64,000 nucleotides of DNA from Burkholderia seminalis DSM 23518 (GCF_902832885.1 NZ_CADFDK010000009.1:223814-287813); one strand, 5' to 3'. Positions 36,110-45,848 are shown, numbered from the stretch's first letter. Numbers and translations are program-made. The notes: a model not told the origin generated them from the letters alone.

Positions 36110-37465
36110 ATGACCGACATCACCACCGCCCAGCACGACGACACGAACCTGCGCACCGACGCCGCGTGGCTCGACGCGCACTGGATGCCGTTCACGGCCA
36201 ATCGCCAGTTCAAGGCCGATCCGCGCATGATCGTGTCGGGCAAGGGCGCGTATTACACGGACGCCGAAGGCCGCAAGATCTTCGACGGCCTGTCGGGCCT
36301 CTGGTGCACGGGCCTCGGTCACGGCCGCACGGAGATCGTCGAGGCCGTGAGCCGCCAGATCGCGCAGCTCGACTACGCGCCGGCATTCCAGTTCGGCCAC
36401 CCGAAATCGTTCGAACTCGCGAACAAGATCAAGGAGCTGACGCCGGCCGGCCTCGACTACGTGTTCTTCACGGGCTCGGGTTCGGAAGCCGCCGACACGT
36501 CGCTGAAGCTGGCCCGCGCATACTGGCGCGCGAAGGGCAAGGGCACGAAGACGCGCCTGATCGGCCGCGAGAAGGGCTACCACGGCGTGAACTTCGGCGG
36601 CATCTCGGTCGGCGGGATCGGGCCGAACCGCAAGCTGTTCGGCCAGGGCCTCGACGCCGATTTCCTGCCGCACACGCAACTCGCCGAGAACAAGTTCTCG
36701 CGCGGGATGCCCGAGCACGGCGCCGAGCTGGCCGACCGCCTGCTCGAGCTGATCGCGCTGCACGACGCGTCGAACATCGCGGCCGTGATCGTCGAGCCGT
36801 TTTCCGGTTCGGCGGGCGTGGTCGTGCCGCCGAAGGGCTATCTGAAGCGCCTGCGCGACATCTGTACCGCGCACGACATCCTGCTGATCTTCGACGAGGT
36901 CATCACGGGCTTCGGCCGTGCCGGCGCGATGACGGGCGCCGACGCATTCGGCGTGGTGCCGGACATCATGAACTTCGCGAAGCAGGTGACGAACGGCGCG
37001 CAGCCGCTCGGCGGCGTGATCGCGACGAAGGAGATCTACGACACGTTCATGGCCGCGGGCGGCCCCGAGTACATGCTCGAGTTCCCGCACGGCTACACGT
37101 ATTCGGCGCACCCGGTCGCGTGCGCGGCCGGCGTCGCGGCGCTGGACCTGCTGGTGAAGGAGGACGCGGTGGCCCGCGTGCGCGATCTCGCGCCGCATTT
37201 CGAGGCGGCCGTGCACGGGCTGAAGGGCCAGCGCCACATCGCGGACATCCGCAACTACGGGCTGGCGGCCGGCCTGACGATCGCGGCACTGCCGGGCGAG
37301 CCGGCACGACGTCCGTACGAGATCGCGATGCGCTGCTGGGCGAAGGGCTTCTACGTGCGCTACGGCGGCGACACGATCCAGCTCGCGCCGCCGTTCATCG
37401 CCGAGAAGCGCGAGATCGACAACCTGGTCAACGCGCTGTCCGACGCACTGAACGAAGTGGACTGA
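36110..37465 (+). CDS. Omega-amino acid:pyruvate aminotransferase (BauA-like)
   Basis: The 451-residue protein is a class III PLP aminotransferase. It matches beta-alanine:pyruvate transaminases: FDGLSGLWCTGLGHGR near the N-terminus, GSGSEAADTSLKLAR near 125, DEVITGFGR near 270 and the PLP lysine in MNFAKQVTNGAQPLGG near 290. It moves the amino group of beta-alanine or related omega-amino acids to pyruvate, giving malonate semialdehyde. The next gene, mmsA, would convert that to acetyl-CoA. A GTG at 36065 could extend the protein by 15 residues; it has AAGGAAGAGG in its own codons, so I prefer ATG 36110. Confidence 0.92.
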   Translation: MTDITTAQHDDTNLRTDAAWLDAHWMPFTANRQFKADPRMIVSGKGAYYTDAEGRKIFDGLSGLWCTGLGHGRTEIVEAVSRQIAQLDYAPAFQFGHPKSFELANKIKELTPAGLDYVFFTGSGSEAADTSLKLARAYWRAKGKGTKTRLIGREKGYHGVNFGGISVGGIGPNRKLFGQGLDADFLPHTQLAENKFSRGMPEHGAELADRLLELIALHDASNIAAVIVEPFSGSAGVVVPPKGYLKRLRDICTAHDILLIFDEVITGFGRAGAMTGADAFGVVPDIMNFAKQVTNGAQPLGGVIATKEIYDTFMAAGGPEYMLEFPHGYTYSAHPVACAAGVAALDLLVKEDAVARVRDLAPHFEAAVHGLKGQRHIADIRNYGLAAGLTIAALPGEPARRPYEIAMRCWAKGFYVRYGGDTIQLAPPFIAEKREIDNLVNALSDALNEVD

Positions 37466-37513
37466 GCCGCGGCTCGCCCCCGCGACAACCGCATTCACGA
37501 AAGAGCCTCAACG

Positions 37514-39031
37514 ATGAAACACGACAGCAACGTCACCTCCACCATCGGCCACCTGATCGACGGCAAGCGCGTCGACGGCGGCCACCGCGTCCAGCCGGTG
37601 TTCGACCCGGCCACCGGCGATTCGGACAAGAGCGTCGCGCTCGCCAACAAGGCGACCGTCGAAGCCGCGATCGCGTCCGCGCAGGCCGCGTTCCCGGCGT
37701 GGCGCAACACGCCGCCGCTGAAGCGCGCGCGCGTGATGAGCCGCTTCAAGACGCTGCTCGAAGAGCATGCCGACGAGCTGTGCGCGCTGATCACGGCCGA
37801 GCACGGCAAGGTGCTCGCCGACGCGATGGGGGAACTGCAGCGCGGGATCGAGAACGTCGAATACGCGACGTACGTGCCCGAGCTGCTGAAGGGTGAGCAC
37901 AGCAAGAACGTCGGCCCCGCGATCGATTCGTGGAGCGAGTTCCAGGCGCTCGGCGTCGTCTCCGGCATCACGCCGTTCAACTTCCCGGTGATGGTGCCGC
38001 TGTGGATGTGGCCGATGGCCGTCGCGTGCGGCAACACGTTCGTGCTGAAGCCGTCCGAGCGCACGCCGTCGTCGACGCTGCGCATGGCCGAGCTCGCGCT
38101 CGAGGCCGGCCTGCCGCCGGGCGTGCTGAACGTCGTGAACGGCGACAAGGAAGCGGTCGACACGATCCTGACCGACCCGCGCGTGAAAGCCGTGAGCTTC
38201 GTCGGCTCGACGCCGATCGCCGAATACATCTACTCGACCGGCTGCGCGCACGGCAAGCGCGTGCAGGCGCTCGGCGGCGCGAAGAACTTCGCGGTCGTGA
38301 TGCCGGACGCCGACATCGGCAATGCGGTGAACGCGCTGATGGGCGCCGCGTACGGCTCGTGCGGCGAGCGCTGCATGGCGATTCCGCTCGTCGTCGCGAT
38401 CGGCGACGAGACGGGCGACCAGGTCGTCGCGGGGTTGAAGGCCGAGATCGAGAAGATGAAGGTCGGCCCGGGCAACGGCGCGGGTGTCGACATGGGCCCG
38501 CTCGTGACGCGGCAGCACTTCGAGAAGGTGACGGGCTTCGTCGATGCGGGCGTCGCGGCGGGCGCGACGCTCGTCGTCGACGGCCGCGGCGTGAAGGTCG
38601 ACGGCCACGACGGCGGCTACTACCTCGGCCCGTGCCTGTTCGACAACGTGAAGCCCGGCATGCCGATCTACCAGCACGAGATCTTCGGGCCCGTGCTCGG
38701 CGTGATCCGCCTGAAGTCGCTCGACGAGGCGATGGCGCTGATCGACGCGCACGAATACGGCAACGGCACGTGCCTGTTCACGCGCGACGGCGAGGCCGCG
38801 CGTTACTTCAGCGACAACATCCAGATCGGCATGGTCGGCATCAACGTGCCGCTGCCGGTGCCGGTCGCGTACCACTCGTTCGGCGGCTGGAAGCGTTCGC
38901 TGTTCGGCGACCTGCACGCATACGGCCCGGACGCCGTGCGTTTCTACACGAAACGCAAGACGATCACGCAGCGCTGGCCGTCGGCCGGCGTGCGCGAAGG
39001 GACGGTATTCAGCTTCCCGTCGAGCCGCTGA
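37514..39031 (+). CDS. mmsA: CoA-acylating methylmalonate-semialdehyde dehydrogenase
   Basis: The 505-residue aldehyde dehydrogenase converts malonate or methylmalonate semialdehyde to acetyl- or propionyl-CoA with NAD and CoA. It has the MmsA-specific motifs GYGSCGERCMA-type (AYGSCGERCMAIPLV around the catalytic Cys near 290) and the N-terminal HLIDGKRVDGG. The gene follows the aminotransferase by 48 bp with an AAGAG ribosome site, completing a two-step omega-amino acid to CoA route. A strong terminator lies 38 bp downstream, ending the operon. Confidence 0.94.
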   Translation: MKHDSNVTSTIGHLIDGKRVDGGHRVQPVFDPATGDSDKSVALANKATVEAAIASAQAAFPAWRNTPPLKRARVMSRFKTLLEEHADELCALITAEHGKVLADAMGELQRGIENVEYATYVPELLKGEHSKNVGPAIDSWSEFQALGVVSGITPFNFPVMVPLWMWPMAVACGNTFVLKPSERTPSSTLRMAELALEAGLPPGVLNVVNGDKEAVDTILTDPRVKAVSFVGSTPIAEYIYSTGCAHGKRVQALGGAKNFAVVMPDADIGNAVNALMGAAYGSCGERCMAIPLVVAIGDETGDQVVAGLKAEIEKMKVGPGNGAGVDMGPLVTRQHFEKVTGFVDAGVAAGATLVVDGRGVKVDGHDGGYYLGPCLFDNVKPGMPIYQHEIFGPVLGVIRLKSLDEAMALIDAHEYGNGTCLFTRDGEAARYFSDNIQIGMVGINVPLPVPVAYHSFGGWKRSLFGDLHAYGPDAVRFYTKRKTITQRWPSAGVREGTVFSFPSSR

Positions 39032-39069
39032 CGCGCAAGCCGGCTGCACGCAGCCGGCGCGACGTGCCG

Positions 39070-39105
39070 AAGCCTGCCCCGGTCGACGATCGGGGCAGGC
39101 TTTTT
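39070..39105 (+). terminator. Rho-independent terminator of the aminotransferase-mmsA operon
   Basis: A 12-bp stem (AAGCCTGCCCCG with CGGGGCAGGCTT) encloses a 9-base loop and runs into five T. It lies 38 bp after the mmsA stop codon. It is the clearest intrinsic terminator in the window. Confidence 0.9.
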
Positions 39106-39145
39106 GGCTTGTGCACGGATCGTGCGGAAGGCGGCGGAAGGACGC

Positions 39146-39520
39146 TTACGGCGCAACCACGTGCCACATGTTCTTGAAGTTGTCGCCGTTGCGGTCGCCC
39201 TGTTTCATGTCCTTCGAGAAGAAGTACAGCGGCTTGCCCTTGTAGGCCCATTGCGGGCTGCCGTCGTCGCGCTTGACGATCGTGTAGGGGCCGACCGGGA
39301 CGTCGGTCGCGCTGGCCTTGTAGGGCGGCCAGAAGGATTCGCACTGGCCCGTGCAGGCGCTGGTGCCGGCATTGGGTTTGTCGTGGTCGAACGTGTAGAC
39401 GGTCATCCCGTTGGCGGCGACGAGCGCGCCGTTTTCTTCCTTCGTGATGGAACCCTGGGCCGTAGCCGAAGCGGATGCAATGGCGAGCAGAGCGGAGCTG
39501 ACGAGCAGCACGGCTTTCAT
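39146..39520 (-). CDS. Secreted protein with YxFxxD repeats (COG4315-like)
   Basis: The 124-residue protein has an N-terminal signal peptide (MKAVLLVSSALLAIASASATAQ) and two secreted-repeat motifs, YTFDHD and YFFSKD, with a C-x3-C pair (CTGQC) between them. This matches the family of small periplasmic proteins with YxFxxD repeats. Their function is unknown. It is alone on its strand and faces the terminator of mmsA. Confidence 0.85.
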   Translation of the reverse strand: MKAVLLVSSALLAIASASATAQGSITKEENGALVAANGMTVYTFDHDKPNAGTSACTGQCESFWPPYKASATDVPVGPYTIVKRDDGSPQWAYKGKPLYFFSKDMKQGDRNGDNFKNMWHVVAP

Positions 39521-39809
39521 GTGTGCCTCCTGATAGTCCGGTGGGCGGCCGCAACCGCGCGCACGGGCAAGCGTGCGCGACGATCGCGATGAATGGTGCC
39601 GGAACGCGATGCCGTTGCCGTTCGCGAGCTTGACGCGGGATCGCATGGCGGCAAACGGGGCGCCTTCTTCACGATAGGCGGTTTTGCGCGGGGCTGCGAG
39701 AAGATCGGGGGGCATATCGGCCGCGCGTAGGCATCGCGCAACGGCGCGGCAATTGCCTGCACGCCGGTATTCCGCATCCGTCCCCGAACGCGCGGCGCAC
39801 GCCGGCGCG

Positions 39810-39958
39810 TCAGCGTCTGGCGCGATTGGTCAGCGCGACGCCCGTGATCACGAGCACGCCGCCGGCCAGTATCGACGGCGACAGCGGTTCGCCGAGCAGC
39901 GCGACCGACAGCAGCACGCCGAACACGGGCACCCGGTTCGTGAACACGGCGGCGCGGG
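39810..39958 (-). pseudogene. 3' remnant of an EamA/DMT transporter gene
   Basis: The minus-strand frame from about 39958 down to a stop at 39810 reads as the last two helices of a DMT transporter (AAVFTNRVPVFGVLLSVALL then LGEPLSPSILAGGVLVITGV). The frame upstream has no transporter-like sequence; instead the stop codon of the AraC-type gene lies at 39959-39961. The N-terminal nine-tenths is missing, so this is a deletion scar joining two genes. Confidence 0.75.
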
Positions 39959-40897
39959 CTACACCCACAGCCGGTACATCCAGAACGATTCGTCGTCGGC
40001 GAAGCGCCGCACGAATTCGGTCGGCGCAAAGCCCGTGATGCGCCGCGTCGCGCGGCTCAGGTGGGCCTGGTCGGCAAAGCCTTCGTCCAGCGCCAGCGCC
40101 GCCCAGTCGACCGGCTCGCCGGCTTCCTGCCGCGCCCGCGCGGCAAAGAACGCGCCTTCGCTGCGCACCAGCGTATGCCAGTCGCGCAACGAACGCCCGC
40201 TGTACGCCTTGATGCGCCGCTCGACCTGGCGCGCGCTGTGCGTGTGCCGCCATTCGCGTGCCTGCAGCGCGAGCCGTTCGGCCCAGCTGCGGCCCGCGTC
40301 ACGCAGCGACGACAGCGGCGTCGTGCCGCCGCGCAGCGCGCGCCAGCGCGGCGCCAGGTGGCGGTCGAGCGCGGCCAGCGCCGCGGCGTCGCCGTCCGCC
40401 TCGGCCAATGCGTCGAGCAGCGGCCGCCAGCCGTCGTCGAGCGCGACACGCGCATCGACGAAGCGGTCGTGAATCTCGGGCAGCCCGATCCCGAACAGCA
40501 CGCGGGCCGCGTCGGCATGGAAGCAGACGATGCCGCCCTGACCGGTGGTCGGCGCCCAGCTGACGGTCGGCGCCGACTGGCTGCCGGACAGCGTCGCCGA
40601 CGCGCCGAACGCGCGCCAGCGCGGGCCGTCGGGCGCGCTCTCGACGAGCCCCGCGTCGAGAGCGCGATACCACGCGAGACAGACGAGCGGTGACGCCGGG
40701 AAGTGCGTCAGCCGCTGCGCTGCGTCCAGCGCGAAGCCGCGCGTGTCGCGGCAGATGATCGCGACCACCGCGCCTTGCAACGCGGCCGGCGCCGGATACA
40801 GCCGCGCATGCGGCGCGCGGCCGCCGCGCAGCACGCGCGGCGCGCGCGCGAGCGGATCGGGGCATGACGGCAGGATCGGGGGCGGGCCGGAGCACAT
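39959..40897 (-). CDS. AraC-family regulator
   Basis: The 312-residue protein has a large N-terminal domain without a recognised effector fold and a C-terminal AraC helix-turn-helix pair (RQVERRIKAYSGRSLRDWHTL, then ALDEGFADQAHLSRATRRI, about 220-290). Divergent from the P450 gene across about 90 bp, so it may regulate it. The first ATG at 40897 is used. The DMT remnant begins directly after its stop codon. Confidence 0.85.
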   Translation of the reverse strand: MCSGPPPILPSCPDPLARAPRVLRGGRAPHARLYPAPAALQGAVVAIICRDTRGFALDAAQRLTHFPASPLVCLAWYRALDAGLVESAPDGPRWRAFGASATLSGSQSAPTVSWAPTTGQGGIVCFHADAARVLFGIGLPEIHDRFVDARVALDDGWRPLLDALAEADGDAAALAALDRHLAPRWRALRGGTTPLSSLRDAGRSWAERLALQAREWRHTHSARQVERRIKAYSGRSLRDWHTLVRSEGAFFAARARQEAGEPVDWAALALDEGFADQAHLSRATRRITGFAPTEFVRRFADDESFWMYRLWV

Positions 40898-40984
40898 GAC
40901 GCCGGAGTATAGGGACGGCCTGCATGCGTGTCGATGTCGTTTGCGTTCAAGACCGCCGCCGCGTCGCCGCGGACAATCCGCCGC

Positions 40985-42436
40985 ATGAACCCGCGAACCT
41001 CCTCCCCATGTCCCTTCCATGCGGGCGCCGCAGCACCGGCGCCCGTGCTTCACCCGCCCGGCGTATGGCCGCCGGGGCCGCGCGCCGGCCTGACGGGGTG
41101 GTCATTGCTGCGCGCGATGTCGCGCGACCTGCTCGGCACGCTCGCGGGCTGGCAGCGCGAGCATGGCGACGTCGTGCACTTGCGCATGTGGCCCGAGCAC
41201 GTGGTGGCCGTGACCGATCCCGCGCTCGTGCGCGAACTGCTGGTCACGCATCACGATGCGCTCGTGCGCTGGGAGCGCGGCATCCGCGTGTTCTCGCAGG
41301 TACACGGGCACAGCGTGCTGGTGGCCGAAGGCGACGCATGGCGCGACAAGCGGCACGCGTTGCAGCCGAATTTCATGCCGAAGCCGGTACAGGCGTTCGT
41401 TCCGGCGATCGCCGCGACGGCGGCCCATGCGCTCGCGCAATGGCCCGCGCACGACGCGCGTTGGCCGATCGAAAGCGCGCTGACGTCGCTCGCGATGGAC
41501 GTGATCATGCGCGCGATGTTTTCCGATGCGATCGGCGAGGATGCGCGCGTGGCCGAGGCCGCCGTGCGCACGGTGAGCGCCGTGTCCAATGCCGAGTTCT
41601 ACCAGCCGGTGAGCGCACCGGACTGGATGCCGTGGAAGCGCGGCAAGGCGCGGGCGCTCGCGGTGCTGAACGGGCTGATCGACCGGCAACTGCATGCGCG
41701 TCTCGACCGTCCCGAGCACGGCTGGCCCGACGATCTGCTGTCGCGCCTGCTGCGGCTGCATCGCGCCGACGCGCGCGTCTGGCCGCTGCAGGCCGTGCGC
41801 GACGAATGCATGACGGCGTTCCTGGCCGGACACGAGACGGCCGCGGCCACGTTGACCTGGTGGGCGTGGAGCATGGCGGCGCATCCGGACGTGCAGGCTG
41901 CCGCGCGGGACGAGGTCGTGCGCGTGCTGGACGGCCGCGCGCCGAGCGCCGACACGCGCGCGGCATTGCGCTACCTGACGCAGACGCTCGAGGAAACGAT
42001 GCGGCTGTACCCGGCGGCGCCGATCCTGATCAGCCGCCGCGCATCGCGGCCGGTTGCGCTGGGCGCCTGGCAGTTTCCCGCGCGGACGCTGTTCATGCTG
42101 CCGTTGCAGTTGATGCATCTCGACGAACGCTGGTTTCCCGAGCCGCATGCGTTCCGGCCGGCGCGCTTCGCCGACGACGCGCCGCCGCTGCCGCGCGGCG
42201 CATACATGCCGTTCGGCACCGGCCCGCGCGTGTGCCTTGGGCAGCATCTGGCGATGACGGAGATGACCGTGGTGGCCGCGATGCTCCTGCAGCGCTACGT
42301 GCTGTCGGTTCCGCCCGGCATGGCGCCGCCGCGACCGGTGTTGAACGTGACGCTGCGGCCGCGGCAGGCGTTGCATCTGGCGATCGCGTCGCCGGGGCTG
42401 ACGGCCGAGGCGGCCTCGGCACAAGGGCCGGCGTGA
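40985..42436 (+). CDS. Cytochrome P450
   Basis: The 483-residue protein has the P450 signatures: I-helix AFLAGHETAAATLTW (oxygen-binding T), ExxR in EETMR, and the haem-cysteine loop FGTGPRVCLGQ. Its length and helix order are like the class with no membrane anchor. The ATG at 40985 is used; an alternative at 40928 would add 19 residues of low complexity. Redox partners are not encoded in the window. The substrate is unknown. Confidence 0.92.
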   Translation: MNPRTSSPCPFHAGAAAPAPVLHPPGVWPPGPRAGLTGWSLLRAMSRDLLGTLAGWQREHGDVVHLRMWPEHVVAVTDPALVRELLVTHHDALVRWERGIRVFSQVHGHSVLVAEGDAWRDKRHALQPNFMPKPVQAFVPAIAATAAHALAQWPAHDARWPIESALTSLAMDVIMRAMFSDAIGEDARVAEAAVRTVSAVSNAEFYQPVSAPDWMPWKRGKARALAVLNGLIDRQLHARLDRPEHGWPDDLLSRLLRLHRADARVWPLQAVRDECMTAFLAGHETAAATLTWWAWSMAAHPDVQAAARDEVVRVLDGRAPSADTRAALRYLTQTLEETMRLYPAAPILISRRASRPVALGAWQFPARTLFMLPLQLMHLDERWFPEPHAFRPARFADDAPPLPRGAYMPFGTGPRVCLGQHLAMTEMTVVAAMLLQRYVLSVPPGMAPPRPVLNVTLRPRQALHLAIASPGLTAEAASAQGPA

Positions 42437-42608
42437 CCGAGCCGGTCACGCGCGCATCGCGCGAGTGACGACCGTGCGAGCGATGCCGTGTCGTCGAATC
42501 GTCGGAACGTGAATGCATGCCGGCAACGGTGTTCGGCGCCCTGGCGCGGCGTCGCGCAGCACCTATGCTTGAAGGGCCCAGGCCGGGCGGACCCAACGGA
42601 GGACGGTC

Positions 42609-42914
42609 ATGCGCATGCTTCTCAACATACGAATTCCTCACGAGCCGTTCAATACGCTGGTGCGCGACGGCAGCGTCGGCGACGTGATCTCGCGAATACT
42701 CGAGGCGGTCAAGCCGGAGGCCGTGTATTTCACGGAGCAGAGCGGCGGGCGCGGCGCGGTCGTGATCGTCAATCTGGACGACCCGTCGCAAATCCCGGCG
42801 CTCGCGGAGCCGTGGCTCCTGATGTTGAATGCGGACTGCGAGTTCCGCGTGGTGATGCTGCCGGACGATCTGCGGAACGCCGGGCTCGCGCAACTCGGCG
42901 CGAAGTGGCGGTAG
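42609..42914 (+). CDS. Small DUF3303-like dimeric alpha-beta-barrel protein
   Basis: The 101-residue protein has a beta-alpha-beta pattern (MLLNIRIPHEPFNTLVRDG, then FRVVMLPDDLRNAGL) that resembles small ferredoxin-like barrel proteins sometimes misnamed pantothenate synthetase. The ATG follows GGAGGA. It lies 172 bp after the P450 gene. No function can be assigned. Confidence 0.75.
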   Translation: MRMLLNIRIPHEPFNTLVRDGSVGDVISRILEAVKPEAVYFTEQSGGRGAVVIVNLDDPSQIPALAEPWLLMLNADCEFRVVMLPDDLRNAGLAQLGAKWR

Positions 42915-42986
42915 CAGGATGCCGCGCGTGGCCGTGCCCCTGCCCGACAACGGGGCGGGAGGCATGGCGCGGCGTTCGCGTGCCGA

Positions 42987-43370
42987 CTATCGCGCAGGCC
43001 GCGACGGCTCGACGGGTGCCGCCGGCCGGTCTTTCGGCCGGCACAGCAACAGCAGGCCGCTCAGCGCCGCCGCGCCGAGGAAAACGAAAAAGCACCGCGC
43101 GTTCCATGCGTTCAGGCTGTCGGATGCCACGCCGCCGGCATTTCCGGCCGTGGTGCCGGCTTCGAGCAGGAACGTGAAGACCGCCGGCACCGGCGCGGAG
43201 CCCAGGTAGGCGAGGAATGCGAACTGCAGCCGGCCGCGCGTCAGGATCGACCAGACGTCCTTGCCCATCAGGCAGGCGGCCAGCACCACGGGCGGCACGA
43301 GCACGATCGAAGCGGCGCTGACGGCGCACAGCAGCAGCCAGCCAAGTCCGATGAGCGGAACGAGCGACAT
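42987..43370 (-). CDS. Hypothetical membrane protein
   Basis: The 127-residue protein has about three hydrophobic segments (3-32, 48-70, 92-112). It is convergent with the preceding small gene and upstream of a LuxR gene on the same strand. I do not recognise a family. Confidence 0.6.
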   Translation of the reverse strand: MSLVPLIGLGWLLLCAVSAASIVLVPPVVLAACLMGKDVWSILTRGRLQFAFLAYLGSAPVPAVFTFLLEAGTTAGNAGGVASDSLNAWNARCFFVFLGAAALSGLLLLCRPKDRPAAPVEPSRPAR

Positions 43371-43508
43371 GAATCGGGTCTCCTGTATCGGGGCGGCCGC
43401 GTGGTCGGCGAAACCTCCGTGCCTGCTTCACCGGCCGATCACGGCGCGAATCGATGCACGGATAGTGCCCGATTCCGCGCCCGTTGCCATCTACCGCGAT
43501 CGAGGCGT

Positions 43509-44309
43509 TCACCCGGCCGCATCTTCCCCGAGCGCCCGGATGAACCGCGAAAACAGCTCGGGCTGCGATGAAATCCCGAGCTTCGCGTACAGATGGCGCC
43601 GATGCACCTTCACCGTTTCGGGCGATATCGCCAGCCGCTCGGCGATCGCCTTCGACGAATTGCCGCGCAGCACCATGCGCGCGATCGACATCTCGCGGTC
43701 GGTCAGCACGCCCGCGCCGAAGCGCGCGAGCGCCTGCTCGACGCGCGCGCCGAGATCGGCGTCGGGCGTCGCGCGTGCGGCGTCGCCCACCAGCCGCCAG
43801 TGCTGCCGCATCGCCGCGAGCACCCACGGCATCGCGGCCGTCAGCTTGCCGAGCGGCTCGACGTCGAAGCGCGCGGCCGCGCCGAGCGACAACGACAGCA
43901 GCGTATCGGCGTTCGGCCGCACGAGTATCTGGATCTCGTCGTCGCCGACCGCATCGCGGAAATAGCTGAGGAAATATTCGCTTTGCCGGAACAGGTCGGG
44001 CGCGACTTCCTCGAGCCGGTAGCAGCCGTCGGCGAGCCCGTCGTGCGCGGCCTGCAGGAACGGGTCGAGCAGATACACGCCGTTCAGGTAGAGCGGCACG
44101 GGCGATGCGTTGTCGGTGCCGCCGGTGTCGTATTCGTCGAGCACGAGCGGCACGCCGTCGCGGCCGACCGCGGTCGCGAGCGCGTTGTCGAACGGCACCA
44201 TTTCGTTGAGCAGCAGCACCAGGAACCGCCAGAAGCGCGGCTGGCCGAGATGATCGATTGCGCGGCCAAGCGCCTGATGCATCGCGATTTCGGAAAAGAG
44301 ACGATCCAT
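43509..44309 (-). CDS. LuxR/GerE-type transcriptional regulator
   Basis: The 266-residue protein has a C-terminal GerE helix-turn-helix (LTDREMSIARMVLRGNSSKAIAERLAISPETVKVHRRHL, about 205-262) and an N-terminal domain of about 190 residues without a recognised ligand fold. It is divergent from an amino acid permease and a P1-type peptidase, which it probably regulates. ATG at 44309 is used. Confidence 0.88.
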   Translation of the reverse strand: MDRLFSEIAMHQALGRAIDHLGQPRFWRFLVLLLNEMVPFDNALATAVGRDGVPLVLDEYDTGGTDNASPVPLYLNGVYLLDPFLQAAHDGLADGCYRLEEVAPDLFRQSEYFLSYFRDAVGDDEIQILVRPNADTLLSLSLGAAARFDVEPLGKLTAAMPWVLAAMRQHWRLVGDAARATPDADLGARVEQALARFGAGVLTDREMSIARMVLRGNSSKAIAERLAISPETVKVHRRHLYAKLGISSQPELFSRFIRALGEDAAG

Positions 44310-44441
44310 ACCACCACCGGAAGGGCGTAACACGAAGGGGGAATAGCGGTCCTGAAATTGGCTTCCTAGACTGCCACGCAATCAATCGGGCCCGAGTATG
44401 GGTGTTCAAAAATTGGCAGCAAAGGAGCACAGGAGAACGAA

Positions 44442-45848
44442 ATGGCGATGATGTCGGAATCGACGGGTAGCCTGCAAGCGGCGCCTGCAACGGAAGACGC
44501 GCCGCGCGCGCTGTCGCAGACGCTCAGCGTGCGCGACGCGGTGATGATCACCGTATCGGGCGTGACGCCTGCCAGCTCGATCTTCGTGATCGCGCCGTTC
44601 GCGATCCAGCAGGCCGGCAGCGGTGCCGTGCTGTCGTTCGTGCTCGGCGGCGTGCTTGCACTGGCGTTCGCGCTTTGCTACGCGGAGCTCAGCGCCGCGC
44701 ACCGCAGCGCGGGCGGCGAATACGTGATGGCCAAGCGCGTGTTCGGCACGCTGCCCGGCTACCTGACCTTCATCACGGTGCTGTCCGTCAGCGTGTTCAT
44801 CCCGGCCGTGCTCGCGAGCGGCGCCGCGCCCTACCTGAACAACGCGCTCGGCACGCACTTCGGCAACCAGTCGGTCGCGCTGACGATCGTGCTGCTCAGC
44901 TATCTGCTCGGCATGCTGAACATCAAGACGAACGCGTGGATCACCGGCGCGTTCCTGGTCGTCGAGATCGGCGTGCTGATGCTGATCGCGGGGCTCGGCT
45001 TCGGTTCGCCGCATCGCGGCGCCGACGTGCTGATCGCGCCGGTCGTCGCGAGCGGCAACGCGCTCGTGCCGGCGACGCTCGCGGCCATCGTGCCGGCGAT
45101 CGGCACTGCGATCTTCTGCTACAACGGCTTCGGCTCGGCTGCGTATCTCGCGGAAGACCTGCGCGGCGGCAACCGCAACGTCGCGAAGGCGGTGATCTAT
45201 TCGCTGCTCGTGATCCTCGTCGTCGAACTGGTGCCGCTCACGGCGATCGTGCTCGGCGCGCCGTCGCTCACGGAACTGACGAAGAGTGCCGACCCGATCG
45301 GCTATGTGGTGCGTTCGCTGAGCAACCCGGCCGTGTCGCGCGTGGTCAGCGGCGGGATCTTCCTGTCGGTGTTCAACGCGATCATCGCGATCGTGATCAC
45401 GATGGGCCGCCTGCTGTACAGCAGCGGCCGGCATGCACTCTGGTCGCGCGCCTGCAACCGCGCATTCTCGACGATCCATCCGCGCCTCGAATCGCCGTGG
45501 CTCGCGACGCTCGCGCTGGCGGTGCCGTCGGCCGGGCTCGTGTTCGTGTCGAGCCTCGACGAACTGACCGCGTTCACGGTCGACCTGCTGCTGCTGATCT
45601 ACCTGGTCGTCGGGCTGGCCGCGCTCGCGAGCCGGTTCGTGCGTCGCGACGTCGAGCATCATTACCGGATGCCGCTGTGGCCCGTGACGCCGCTCGTCGC
45701 GGTGGCCGGCGCGGCCTACACGCTGTACACGACGCTGGCGACCGCGACGAAGTCGACCGACCTGATCATCATCGCGGGGCTGCTGGCCGCCGCACTCGTG
45801 ATGTACGGGGTATGGGCGCGCCACAGCGAAGCGTTCCGCGCGCTCTGA
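44442..45848 (+). CDS. Amino acid permease, APC superfamily
   Basis: The 468-residue protein has twelve predicted helices and the APC signature in TM1 (VMITVSGVTPASSIFVI) with later GFGSAAYLAEDLRG. It probably imports an amino acid or small peptide. The start has a strong AGGAGA site. The next gene, a P1 family peptidase, is 64 bp downstream, so the pair likely handles beta- or D-amino acid derivatives. Confidence 0.9.
   Translation: MAMMSESTGSLQAAPATEDAPRALSQTLSVRDAVMITVSGVTPASSIFVIAPFAIQQAGSGAVLSFVLGGVLALAFALCYAELSAAHRSAGGEYVMAKRVFGTLPGYLTFITVLSVSVFIPAVLASGAAPYLNNALGTHFGNQSVALTIVLLSYLLGMLNIKTNAWITGAFLVVEIGVLMLIAGLGFGSPHRGADVLIAPVVASGNALVPATLAAIVPAIGTAIFCYNGFGSAAYLAEDLRGGNRNVAKAVIYSLLVILVVELVPLTAIVLGAPSLTELTKSADPIGYVVRSLSNPAVSRVVSGGIFLSVFNAIIAIVITMGRLLYSSGRHALWSRACNRAFSTIHPRLESPWLATLALAVPSAGLVFVSSLDELTAFTVDLLLLIYLVVGLAALASRFVRRDVEHHYRMPLWPVTPLVAVAGAAYTLYTTLATATKSTDLIIIAGLLAAALVMYGVWARHSEAFRAL

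Noticed and set aside
35054-37498. Long minus-strand frame covering the LysR gene and the aminotransferase
   Set aside because: Only the part after about 36004 resembles a protein family; the rest is antisense to the aminotransferase.
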